DNA of 6,868 nt from positions 1 to 6,868 of the forward strand of contig CAZWOA010000129.1 of the NCBI GenBank assembly GCA_964635545.1, in the 5' to 3' direction. Source of the DNA: JAGPIS01 sp964635545. Lineage in GTDB: Bacteria > Bacteroidota > Bacteroidia > Bacteroidales > Marinilabiliaceae. The translations under genes were made by a program, and so were the position numbers. This document shows positions 1 to 6,641 of the stretch, piece after piece (positions within the stretch are counted from its first letter, which is position 1; the number at the start of each line of letters is the position of its first letter). The notes under the pieces were generated by a model. It saw only the letters and a list, made by a program, of their open reading frames with translations. It was not told where the DNA came from and did no database searches.

Positions 1-3000
1 GTGTACTTGTTGAGCCAGCAGCCTGTGAAACGGATACTGTTTTTGTCAGCCCCCCCGCGTATGTTATAGTAATCGTTGCATTGCGTGCTGCAGAGGTATT
101 TGCAGTAACACTGACGGTGATTGTTGCATTCCCTGTTCCTGAGGTGGTGTTGACGCTGAGCCACGTGGCATTGTCAGAGATACTCCACGTGGTGTTGGAT
201 GTGATGCTAAGACTTGACGATGATGCTCCGCTACTGAATGACATAGAAGTGGGGCTCGTGTTCAGGTAAGGTGTATCTGAAGAAGTGTCATTATAGTAGT
301 GATAGTAATTTCGGGAAGTTATTTTACCATCGTTATCCTTCACATTTTTCAATCTTCCAAATGAATCATATTCATACCTGGTAATAATACCGTTTGGATC
401 AGTTGATGAAGTCATACCTACTAATGGGTCATAAGTGTATGTTGTCATCATTGCGCCCACTGGATAAAGTCTTAGGTCGTCTATGTAACAATTGGATCCG
501 TAGACTGTGATGGAGCCAGGGTTGACATCCCACTCGTAATAAGTCCATCCATCGGTTGCAGCATAGACTTTGGGTGTGTACCCTGTAATAGATGGAGTTC
601 CACCCCCAGACTTCACCCATAGTGAAACGATGGAGTTAACGGATACTGTCTTTTGCATGATTGCATTGACACAGGAGTATCTACCTGTTCTTGAGTATGA
701 TGTTGACCTGGTGCCAGATTGATAGGTCCAACCACCGTATTCATTTATAACCTCGAAGTTGCAGAAACAAATATCAGCATTATCAGCATTATCAGTTTTA
801 CTAATGGGTAAGTTCTTATTATAACCCCATAGATAGCTAACGCTGAAATTATCCTTCCTTTTTATTCTTACTAATTTTGGATTGTAGGTGTAATAATCAC
901 TATTGACAGGTGTAGTTAAATTGTTTTGGTAAATATCTCTCTGCGTAATTGAGAATATCTTTGTTGTTTCTGAGTTATAAGAATTTGGAATAGACGCAGT
1001 TTGGTTATAAATAAATTTCTCTTTAAATATACCATTGATAGGGCTTTGAATTTCTCTAAACACAAGTCTGTCAAGCAGGTTAGCATTTTTCATCTCTAAT
1101 AAGATGGGATCAGTAGAGCTAAGGTCATAAGGATAACCATAAATAGTTTTCATTAAAGAGCCTGTACTTGTATAGATCGAATCCCTTATGACTTGGCCAA
1201 TTGAATTATATTTATAATAGGTTTCAGCAGTGACATTATTTAAGGTTTCTGATTTCTTATCAACATGAACGGTGAAACTTTTTATTGGGTATGTCACTGC
1301 CTGGCCATAGGTGCTTCCCTGTAAATCACATCCTCTGTTGTAGTTAATCGCATAGAGCCCCCAGAAGAAAGGTTCGCTTGTATATGAATAGAAGTATTCC
1401 TCCTTACTAATTAAAGTATTAAATGTATCGTATATCTCCTTCTTATTTAATCTGCCATTGAGGGGTTGGCCCCACAATGGAGCGCCATAGATGTAGTTCA
1501 TATAATTGCTCCCTTCTCCTGCTTGTTCAAGGAATGTGTAATAAGTCTTGCCTACGTCGTAGCTGTTTTGGCCTGAAGTCCAGTTTGCTATGCCTTCAGT
1601 GTGTACGGATACGTTTGAATAACCTACAATTCCAGGAGCATAAGTATTTTCAGGATACCAATTTGATGAAGTTAGTTCATAATCAGTAAAATCATGGCAA
1701 TTATATGCATAATCTGGGTATCTGGCATAATAATAAGTATAGTGGAATTTGAGAGGAGTCATAAGACTACCAAAGCCATAATCATACTTATTTATTAAGC
1801 ATGGTTCATCTTCTCCTTCATTAAATAAAAGTTCACGTGCCACCCTAATTCCTCCTCCTTCAGAAAAATCAAAATCTGTAAGTTGAGTTTCATTTATGTA
1901 AATTATAGCGGAGGCGGAAATATGCTTAGAGCCAGCATAACCTTGTGGCCCTAAAACATCTGGAATGGATACATTTACTCTGTAAGGATAATAAGGTTTT
2001 AATTCTATAATAGTATCATATTCAAAATCAAGGTTTAATTCATTGTACAAGCCGACCATATTCCAGGTTCTGTAGGTTGTAGTATAATAGCCAAAGGTTA
2101 TAGATGCGTCCTTGACATCATCATACGTGCCTGTTCCACGCGAGATATGCCCCACAATTTTGATACGAGCAGGCTTATCAACATAGAAATGATAATAAGT
2201 TACATCAGTAGGTTCATTATTATCACTAATTGAAGTTGAAGTGGAACTTGTGACCTCGTAGCTATTAAGTTGTTGTTGAGAAAGGATATAGTAATTATCG
2301 AAAGTATTTGTTTCATATTCGATGGTCCTTTTCCCGCCGGTTGGATATGTAACAGAGTGAAGCATTCCTGCAACTGCAAAATCAACATTCGAGGCTCTGT
2401 TAGCACCCGATTTTATAGGAAAACTATCATCATTAGGATATATATCCTGATATTTGGGGTAGAGGACTTCATTTGATGTTTCTCCATTATAATATCCCCA
2501 ATAATCGACTGCATAAGTAGTTTTTATTGGCAGCCCTCCAAAATAACTGAACGAGTAGGAAGGAAGACCATCTTCAGCAAAGCCAATTAATTTAAGCCGT
2601 TTTAAGGCCCTTGCGACCACAAAACTTGGATGTTGAGATTGATAGTTGCCTTCAATCATAGAAGTAAAATAATCATATGAGAAAGTAAATGACCTAGACA
2701 GACTATTTGTTTTGTCAGTGACATTGATTGAACTTAGACGCCTTTCACCAGGAAGGTCAAGTCTATCCTTTACAGTTGAAAAACTTACTAATATATTTGG
2801 TGTACTAATGCTACTTAAAGTACAAGTATAATAGTTGTTTTGATAGAGAGCAGGACCTTGTTCAATTACACCTGCGTGCGTTATCTTCTTATAGCTGCTA
2901 TTGAAAACAAAAGATGAACTTGAGTCGGTATTGTAGTTGAAAGTAACGGATTCACCGTCAGGGTAGATGATTTGAGTCAAGTAAAAGTTTACAGAGGAAG

Positions 3001-3745
3001 GTCTGGTTGATGTTGGGCTAAAGGAAGTTATTGTTGTCCCGAAGAAAAAAGTCATACCATCCGGCGTTGTTGCTTTCCAATATGTGTTACCAGACTGGTC
3101 ATTGAATGTTGTAAATAATATTCTATCTTCCTGATTAACAAGACGTACCTCATTAGTCACCGGATGAACATGGAATTTTCCGCTATAGTTCAGAAAGCTA
3201 TAATAATATATATCTGGATTAGTAAATCCATCATAAGATTTAAGAATAGCCGTGATCGGATCAAGGTAAGCCGGCTGTGGATTATAGTAATTAGTACCTA
3301 TAAGCAACATATTAAAACCATCCAGAATATTAGCGTACCCATCTGAGGATCTTTCAATGTATGGCGAATTTAGCAATTCGTAAAAATCTGATGAGTTGTC
3401 CGCCTCCCCATTCATCGAATGTGTAATCATCCCTCCTACATTAAGATTCCATCCCAATCCAACCCAGCTGGCCTCCTCCATAGTTTTAATTCCACTGGTG
3501 TTATACTTAAGGACTATTGGAATCGATATGCTGCCATCATTGATAGTCGTTACCGGGATTGAAATATCAACAGATCCGGTATGTAGAGAGACCTGATTAT
3601 CAATAAATTTCATGAATGATGAAGCATCCGGGGTATGGAACTTGGGATCAGGGGCTTGACAAAAGGCATTATTCCCCATCAAGAAAGTTGAGAATAAAGC
3701 AATTTTAAGCAAGTCAAATCTTGAGGCACAGTAATTGTCTTTCAT
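1..3745 (-). CDS. Secreted RHS-family giant protein with BACON domain, 3' end outside window
   Basis: An unbroken minus-strand frame of 1248 codons starts at ATG 3743-3745 and leaves the window at base 1. The ATG five bases upstream stops after one codon, so this start is preferred. Residues 1-30 look like a Sec signal peptide, with a hydrophobic stretch around 12-23 and probable cleavage before Gln30, as is common in Bacteroidota. Residues 81-105 carry the Bacteroidota RHS N-terminal signature (YNTSGI, then WVGLGWNLNVGG). A long Tyr-rich beta region follows. Residues about 997-1095 resemble the jelly-roll, carbohydrate-binding-like insertion often seen in these proteins (ending IDDLRLYP), then TYTYDPLVGMTS and a YD/RHS repeat at 1124-1140 (YEYDSFGRL). 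Residues about 1160-1243 form a BACON domain (TTWSIS, ATWLSV, VSVSQAAG). RHS proteins build a beta shell around a C-terminal toxin; that toxin end is not visible here. Family assignment is firm; the cargo is unknown. Confidence 0.93.
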   Translation of the reverse strand, partial: MKDNYCASRFDLLKIALFSTFLMGNNAFCQAPDPKFHTPDASSFMKFIDNQVSLHTGSVDISIPVTTINDGSISIPIVLKYNTSGIKTMEEASWVGLGWNLNVGGMITHSMNGEADNSSDFYELLNSPYIERSSDGYANILDGFNMLLIGTNYYNPQPAYLDPITAILKSYDGFTNPDIYYYSFLNYSGKFHVHPVTNEVRLVNQEDRILFTTFNDQSGNTYWKATTPDGMTFFFGTTITSFSPTSTRPSSVNFYLTQIIYPDGESVTFNYNTDSSSSFVFNSSYKKITHAGVIEQGPALYQNNYYTCTLSSISTPNILVSFSTVKDRLDLPGERRLSSINVTDKTNSLSRSFTFSYDYFTSMIEGNYQSQHPSFVVARALKRLKLIGFAEDGLPSYSFSYFGGLPIKTTYAVDYWGYYNGETSNEVLYPKYQDIYPNDDSFPIKSGANRASNVDFAVAGMLHSVTYPTGGKRTIEYETNTFDNYYILSQQQLNSYEVTSSTSTSISDNNEPTDVTYYHFYVDKPARIKIVGHISRGTGTYDDVKDASITFGYYTTTYRTWNMVGLYNELNLDFEYDTIIELKPYYPYRVNVSIPDVLGPQGYAGSKHISASAIIYINETQLTDFDFSEGGGIRVARELLFNEGEDEPCLINKYDYGFGSLMTPLKFHYTYYYARYPDYAYNCHDFTDYELTSSNWYPENTYAPGIVGYSNVSVHTEGIANWTSGQNSYDVGKTYYTFLEQAGEGSNYMNYIYGAPLWGQPLNGRLNKKEIYDTFNTLISKEEYFYSYTSEPFFWGLYAINYNRGCDLQGSTYGQAVTYPIKSFTVHVDKKSETLNNVTAETYYKYNSIGQVIRDSIYTSTGSLMKTIYGYPYDLSSTDPILLEMKNANLLDRLVFREIQSPINGIFKEKFIYNQTASIPNSYNSETTKIFSITQRDIYQNNLTTPVNSDYYTYNPKLVRIKRKDNFSVSYLWGYNKNLPISKTDNADNADICFCNFEVINEYGGWTYQSGTRSTSYSRTGRYSCVNAIMQKTVSVNSIVSLWVKSGGGTPSITGYTPKVYAATDGWTYYEWDVNPGSITVYGSNCYIDDLRLYPVGAMMTTYTYDPLVGMTSSTDPNGIITRYEYDSFGRLKNVKDNDGKITSRNYYHYYNDTSSDTPYLNTSPTSMSFSSGASSSSLSITSNTTWSISDNATWLSVNTTSGTGNATITVSVTANTSAARNATITITYAGGLTKTVSVSQAAGSTST
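773..795. repeat. 9-bp tandem repeat inside the RHS gene
   Basis: The unit ATCAGCATT is present about 2.6 times head to tail. On the coding strand it gives the repeated tripeptide Asn-Ala-Asp just before the jelly-roll-like insertion of the RHS protein. The unit is a multiple of three, so copy-number slippage would keep the frame. It is short and may be incidental. Confidence 0.6.
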
Positions 3746-4320
3746 TTCATATAGTGTTTTCGACTTAATCTTCTATTAAACAAGGATTTTATCTGGGTTC
3801 TTTGGTCCGCTTATTTTGATTGTAATTGGATTATTGACTGAAGCTATGGTTACTGTTATTACTAAATATTAATCCAAATATGTCAAGGTTATAGACCTTC
3901 ATTTTATTTAATATAAGAATATTATCATAATCCATTAGTTAATACGCTGATATCGCATGAACCCCTCCTCTTAAGCAGTAGAATTCGAAACCCGAGTTTC
4001 AGAATCAAGCTCGAGAAATGATAATCTGTAAGCTAAATTAATGCAGACATGTGCGGCCGTTGCCACTTCTCGCCGTTATAAATTGACCATTTAATATCAG
4101 CTTAATCTTACAATTTTTGGATAAACGTAATCTGCAAATCTGAACAGCGCGATAATTTCAATGCCCCACCGCACATAATTTTAGCATTGAACCCTATATA
4201 TGTTTGATAATGTTTATTTGGAAGCTTTCAGTCAGAGCAACTTATCAATTAAATAGGATTTTAAGGATCAATTAAGCTGGCTTGTTATTTAAAGGCCCGG
4301 TTACCTGAGGCTCTTGCTAA
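3746..4320. other. Gene-free spacer between orphan immunity gene and RHS gene
   Basis: No frame here reads like a protein on either strand. It must hold the 3' end of the orphan transcript and the RHS promoter, but I found neither a hairpin followed by a T-run nor a good match to the Bacteroidota promoter pattern (TTTG, then TAnnTTTG). A more GC-rich patch at 4051-4076 stands out from the AT-rich surroundings and forms one arm of a long-range inverted repeat. A 9-bp direct repeat (ATCAATTAA) occurs at 4244 and 4267. There are no recognisable toxin, immunity or transposase remnants. Confidence 0.7.
4039..4188. repeat. Long-range imperfect inverted repeat in the spacer
   Basis: ATGTGCGG at 4049-4056 is the exact reverse complement of CCGCACAT at 4169-4176. 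Further out, AATGC at 4040-4044 pairs with GCATT at 4184-4188. The two stems are separated by an unequal internal loop of four against seven bases, and the central spacer is about 112 bases. It could be a folded DNA or RNA element or the worn edge of a repeat. With only 13 paired positions, chance is a serious alternative. Confidence 0.3.
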
Positions 4321-4662
4321 TTATTTAAGCTCTATTTCCCATTTTAAATCCCCATTGTTCTCAGAACAGATAATTACTGAACCTTTCCCGTAATCATCAA
4401 AATATAAATTGTATCTTATTTTTTTGTTAACAATAAAAATTCTTAGTTCAGATGACTCGTCTATCATTCGTTCAAATATGTCTTTTATCTCGTTTAATTC
4501 TTCTAATGCATTGTGTTTGCTTATGTTATTAATGTGTATGTATTGAGACCATCCAGTAACAATAACAGTGTGTCCTTCTATCCCTAAACGCAAATCACCA
4601 ACTCTAAAGGATTGTCTGTTTTTTAAGAACTCGATGGCTGTCTTAATTCTTCCGTTTTCCAT
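4321..4662 (-). CDS. Putative immunity protein for the orphan RHS toxin
   Basis: This 113-residue protein has no signal peptide or membrane segment and should be cytosolic. I do not recognise its family. The predicted layout is alpha/beta: a short N-terminal helix, strands about 31-44 (TVIVTGW, YIHI), a helix about 51-69, then a run of strands 73-112 (LRIFIVNKK, YNLYFDDYG, SVIICSE, LKWEIEL). Its ATG shares one base with the toxin stop codon (TAATG), the close coupling usual in toxin-immunity pairs, and no ribosome-binding sequence is needed for re-initiation. Position directly after an RHS tip, small size and the overlap make immunity the most likely role. This is inferred from context; sequence alone does not show what it binds. 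A 575-bp gene-free stretch follows it. Confidence 0.72.
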   Translation of the reverse strand: MENGRIKTAIEFLKNRQSFRVGDLRLGIEGHTVIVTGWSQYIHINNISKHNALEELNEIKDIFERMIDESSELRIFIVNKKIRYNLYFDDYGKGSVIICSENNGDLKWEIELK

Positions 4663-5372
4663 TACTTAATTATTTGAATAAGGTAAGCTGGGATATCATG
4701 ATTGAATAGAAATTCTGTTCCACCACCTGCACCCATACCAGGTAAATTCCCTTGTACACTCCTAGTTACTGAAGGACTTAATCCGGATGCATCAATGCGA
4801 AGGATAGATGTTGGCAATGCTCTGTCTGCTGGTAGAGCTAATTCTATTTGGGCTTGTAATGGTGTTAGATTTGCCTTATTTGTAAGATAAACAAATCCAT
4901 CTCTGCCTGTTTTCAGACCTGTTTTAACTATATTCTGAGCTGCAGCTTCACTAGTATAATGATACAAATATTGAGTAATTCCTTTAGGGGCAAATGCCGA
5001 ATACCCTGCCACACCAGCTGCCAGTCCAGTTACCACAAGTTCAGGATTTGTCCATTGACTAAGTGCTTCTTTTAATGCAAAGCAAACACCTGCTCCAAGA
5101 TTCCCAGTTTTCCAATAATCAATTGCTGCTCTTCTTGCCCAGTCAGAGTTCATTGAGCTTAATAAGTTTTCCTGTCTATGAGAAAGCTCAAAACCTAGTG
5201 CATACTCTTTCATCGAGTTGTTCCACTCAACATCATCGGTATTCTTTGTACCCTTAACAGCGGCATCAAAACCAGCTCGTTTATCGTTGGTTACAGTTAC
5301 AACTGCATCACTTCCGTCATTGGTTTCCAATAGAAGATTTTTGTCTTCATCTTCGTATTTGGTTGCAGCCAT
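4662..5372 (-). CDS. Orphan RHS C-terminal toxin with ADP-ribosyltransferase-like domain
   Basis: The 236-residue frame starts at the Met of the conserved DPTGM that ends an RHS core, exactly where variable RHS tips begin. Residues 1-50 are a variable, acidic linker. Residues about 50-130 are helical with a small hydrophobic stretch (LVVTGLAAGVAGYSAF), probably a pre-toxin region. Residues 131-236 look like the toxin: LYHYTS with His138, a following helix to GL153, FVYLT with Tyr162, LRIDASGL with Asp194, and GGGTEFLF with Glu220 followed by IPAYLIQI. His, then Tyr, then a late acidic residue is the order of catalytic groups in diphtheria-type and HYD1/DarT-like ADP-ribosyltransferases, which transfer ADP-ribose from NAD+ to a target. 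No target can be deduced. The open frame continues upstream to 5510 without a start codon, so the module may be silent or may start here. The downstream immunity gene overlaps the stop by one base. Confidence 0.8.
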   Translation of the reverse strand: MAATKYEDEDKNLLLETNDGSDAVVTVTNDKRAGFDAAVKGTKNTDDVEWNNSMKEYALGFELSHRQENLLSSMNSDWARRAAIDYWKTGNLGAGVCFALKEALSQWTNPELVVTGLAAGVAGYSAFAPKGITQYLYHYTSEAAAQNIVKTGLKTGRDGFVYLTNKANLTPLQAQIELALPADRALPTSILRIDASGLSPSVTRSVQGNLPGMGAGGGTEFLFNHDIPAYLIQIIK

Positions 5373-5522
5373 CCCTGTCGGATCAACTAGTGCTATTGGA
5401 TTATTGCGAACATACTGGTAGGGTGTAAACGAAAGAAATTCATCAGCAAGCGGATCAATGACGTGCCACCTCCCTATCTGTGGATCATAAAATCTTGCGC
5501 CGTAATCCAGCTAATCTACTCC
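5373..5522 (-). pseudogene. Remnant of RHS repeat-associated core, interrupted by amber codon
   Basis: In frame with the orphan toxin, 5373-5510 encodes 46 residues of the hallmark RHS core: LDYGARFYDPQIGRWH, then VIDPLADE, YVRNNPIALVDPTG. This segment normally sits at the end of a shell of over a thousand residues. Here the next codon upstream is TAG (5511-5513), in the place where many homologues have Trp (W-L-D-Y-G), preceded by GVD, which still fits an RHS core. Beyond about 5522 the frame (residues such as LELLELFECC) no longer resembles RHS and reaches another stop near 5570. The core is therefore cut off from any shell. This is the typical scar of a tip displaced by recombination, possibly with a Trp-to-amber change at the junction. 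The exact homology boundary is uncertain by a few codons. Confidence 0.82.
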
Positions 5523-5608
5523 CAAAAAACAACACTCAAAAAGCTCCAGCAACTCCAAAACAGGCTTTTATTCAAAGAACGAACAAACACTTAAAAATAC
5601 CCTTTTTT

Positions 5609-5636
5609 CTTTTATTTGAGATTATTCAGATAAAAG
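5609..5636. repeat. Short AT-rich inverted repeat after the DUF6650-like gene
   Basis: CTTTTAT at 5609-5615 is the exact reverse complement of ATAAAAG at 5630-5636, with a 14-base loop, just past the stop of the 5643-6131 gene. It could be a weak transcription terminator for that gene, but the stem is seven A/T-rich pairs and the run after it on the minus strand is A-rich, not T-rich. Confidence 0.2.
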
Positions 5637-5642
5637 ATAAAA

Positions 5643-6131
5643 CTATCCTTCATCATTTAATGGGATGATAGAAGCCAGATCCTTTTCTACATCAAGACCA
5701 TATGACACAGCTATTTTTGCTATATGGATTCCAAAAACACCCCGTAACTCACCCAGGGCAGTAATAAATATCCATGAGTTTATATTATCCGGGTACCTTA
5801 AATAATTTCTATCATTACTAACTTTTTGTGTTTCATCCATAAACTTTCTACATGCTGCTCTTAATGCTCTTAGACTTTTTTCTATCTCGGTAGCTGTTGC
5901 TATCGAGCCAATTTCACCAGTTAAATAATGCCTTATTTCATTAATCGAGCCAACGCAGTGTGTCGGCATTTCAAGTTCATATGGCGAGTATAAAACTCTT
6001 CGATCCTCCAGGAAAGTCAATATTCTTTTTGCAGTTTTTCGCTCCATCTCAGGAGGATTCCATGACACTCCAAAAAACGGGCAACTTATACCGGTAATCC
6101 GGCTAGCTATGTCTTTAAAGTTCATTTTCAT
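5643..6131 (-). CDS. Conserved protein of unknown function, DUF6650-like
   Basis: This 162-residue soluble protein has no signal peptide or membrane segment. I recognise the conserved opening (F-K-D-I-A-S-R-I-T-G-I-S, then FFGVSWNPPE, residues 5-28), followed by a charged helix and TFLEDRRVLYSPYELE (39-54), a region with HCV and an IRHYL helix (58-70), and RALRAACRKFMD (88-99). From memory this matches widespread bacterial proteins named DUF6650; no biochemical role is known to me. Homologues usually begin MKF or MNF, so Met3 (6125) may be the true start rather than Met1. Length agrees with a complete family member. The C-terminal region (119-157) is a hydrophobic helix pair ending in SIIPLND. 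It stands alone between palindromic DNA upstream and the RHS core remnant downstream, so neighbours give no functional clue beyond an accessory-island setting. Confidence 0.85.
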   Translation of the reverse strand: MKMNFKDIASRITGISCPFFGVSWNPPEMERKTAKRILTFLEDRRVLYSPYELEMPTHCVGSINEIRHYLTGEIGSIATATEIEKSLRALRAACRKFMDETQKVSNDRNYLRYPDNINSWIFITALGELRGVFGIHIAKIAVSYGLDVEKDLASIIPLNDEG

Positions 6132-6382
6132 TGTATTAAGTATTGCACTTAAAAGTAGTAAAATTTAAGAATGAGGTTAAAATCATCTGCCTGATATATT
6201 TCTCCGGCTTTTTACGGTTGCTCAAGTCATTACTTTTTATGCCTGATTGCACTTCCGAAGGCAGTAAAAAGGGCAAAATTTTAACATTTGGCCATGCTTT
6301 CGTAACTCGTTGCTTCCTCTCGTCCATTCAATGCCAACTCGATTGAGATTTACAGTTGTTAACTGGGCGTCAACTTTGATGC

Positions 6383-6414
6383 TTCTGCAAGCTGTTATAG
6401 GACAGCTTGCAGAA
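6383..6414. repeat. Perfect 13-bp hairpin
   Basis: TTCTGCAAGCTGT at 6383-6395 is matched exactly by its reverse complement ACAGCTTGCAGAA at 6402-6414, with a six-base loop TATAGG; a T-G wobble could shorten the loop to four. Neither side has a T-run on the strand that would need it, so it is not a typical intrinsic terminator. It may belong to the same structural element as the larger repeat 18 bases to its right. Confidence 0.85.
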
Positions 6415-6432
6415 CAAAAATGAGACACCAAA

Positions 6433-6537
6433 GCTATATTAACATAATGCGGCATTATAGTCCGGGCGGTAGCGGCAAACAATACAAAAGACGGTTTATT
6501 ACTCCGTCCGGCCTATAATAGCACTATGTTAAATAGC
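6433..6537. repeat. Large imperfect inverted repeat, attC-like in layout
   Basis: The left arm 6433-6465 and right arm 6508-6537 are near-perfect reverse complements of about 30 bases. They differ by a one-base bulge, an extra GG in the left arm (6451-6452) and three mismatches. A small stem GACGG/CCGTC (6490-6494 with 6504-6508) lies in the centre. GTTAAAT at 6528-6534 fits the integron core pattern GTTRRRY, and TATTAAC at 6437-6443 partly fits RYYYAAC. Total size and unpaired extra bases are within the range of integron attC sites. However, no integrase is seen, the left box is imperfect and no cassette gene ends at it, so a generic palindromic repeat is at least as likely. Confidence 0.6.
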
Positions 6538-6582
6538 CGCACATAGCCTTCCCGCTCTGACACTCACGCATCCGGCACATCC

Positions 6583-6630
6583 CGGTTTTGTTTTTAGTAA
6601 AAGATGATTTTAGTGGTAAAAACAAAGCCG
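6583..6630. repeat. 14-bp stem-loop with nested inner stem beside the gap
   Basis: CGGTTTTGTTTTTA at 6583-6596 pairs along its whole length with TAAAAACAAAGCCG at 6617-6630, with one G-T wobble. Inside the loop, TAAAA (6598-6602) pairs with TTTTA (6608-6612) around GATGA. The structure ends one base before the run of Ns, which suggests that a foldable or repeated sequence may have broken the assembly here. Confidence 0.8.
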
Positions 6631-6631
6631 T

Positions 6632-6641
6632 NNNNNNNNNN
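6632..6641. other. Assembly gap of ten Ns
   Basis: Ten consecutive Ns interrupt the sequence. The round number suggests a placeholder in a scaffold, so the true length is unknown and reading frames cannot be carried across it. Base composition changes here, from AT-rich on the left to clearly GC-richer on the right. Confidence 0.95.

Larger units (their letters stand above)
6132..6631. other. Gene-free, palindrome-rich region up to the scaffold gap
   Basis: Several short open frames exist on both strands but overlap each other and show no protein-like features. What the region does hold is three strong inverted repeats (6383-6414, 6433-6537, 6583-6630). The promoter of the 5643-6131 gene should lie near 6135-6200; the closest Bacteroidota -7-like string on the minus strand is TAAATTTT, which misses the final G and lacks a clear -33 partner, so no promoter is called. 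Confidence 0.65.

Noticed and set aside
81..3596. Several short plus- and minus-strand open frames of 60-70 codons over the left half
   Set aside because: All are shadows of the continuous RHS reading frame, which shows strong protein motifs throughout.
3864..3886. Possible promoter for the RHS gene: minus-strand TTGACA and CATATTTG, close to the Bacteroidota -7 TAnnTTTG
   Set aside because: The -7 candidate has one mismatch and no TTTG lies at the required distance upstream. TTGACA is not the usual signal in this phylum.
4244..4275. Direct repeat ATCAATTAA, two copies 23 bases apart, after the immunity gene
   Set aside because: Nine A/T-rich bases in an A/T-rich spacer are expected by chance; there is no third copy or symmetric operator layout.
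4250..4320. Intrinsic terminator for the toxin-immunity pair
   Set aside because: The GC-containing stretch (4294-4315) does not form a convincing stem and no T-run follows on the minus strand.
6136..6327. Minus-strand 63-codon open frame just upstream of the DUF6650-like gene
   Set aside because: No recognisable motif, overlaps other equally long frames on both strands, and lies in the region expected to hold the promoter.
6143..6346. Plus-strand 67-codon open frame that could be a cassette gene before the attC-like element
   Set aside because: It is antisense to competing frames, stops about 90 bases short of the element and has no recognisable protein features.
6237..6482. Minus-strand 81-codon open frame
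   Set aside because: It runs through the perfect hairpin and one arm of the large palindrome, is rich in Cys and Arg without domain pattern, and looks like translated repeat DNA.
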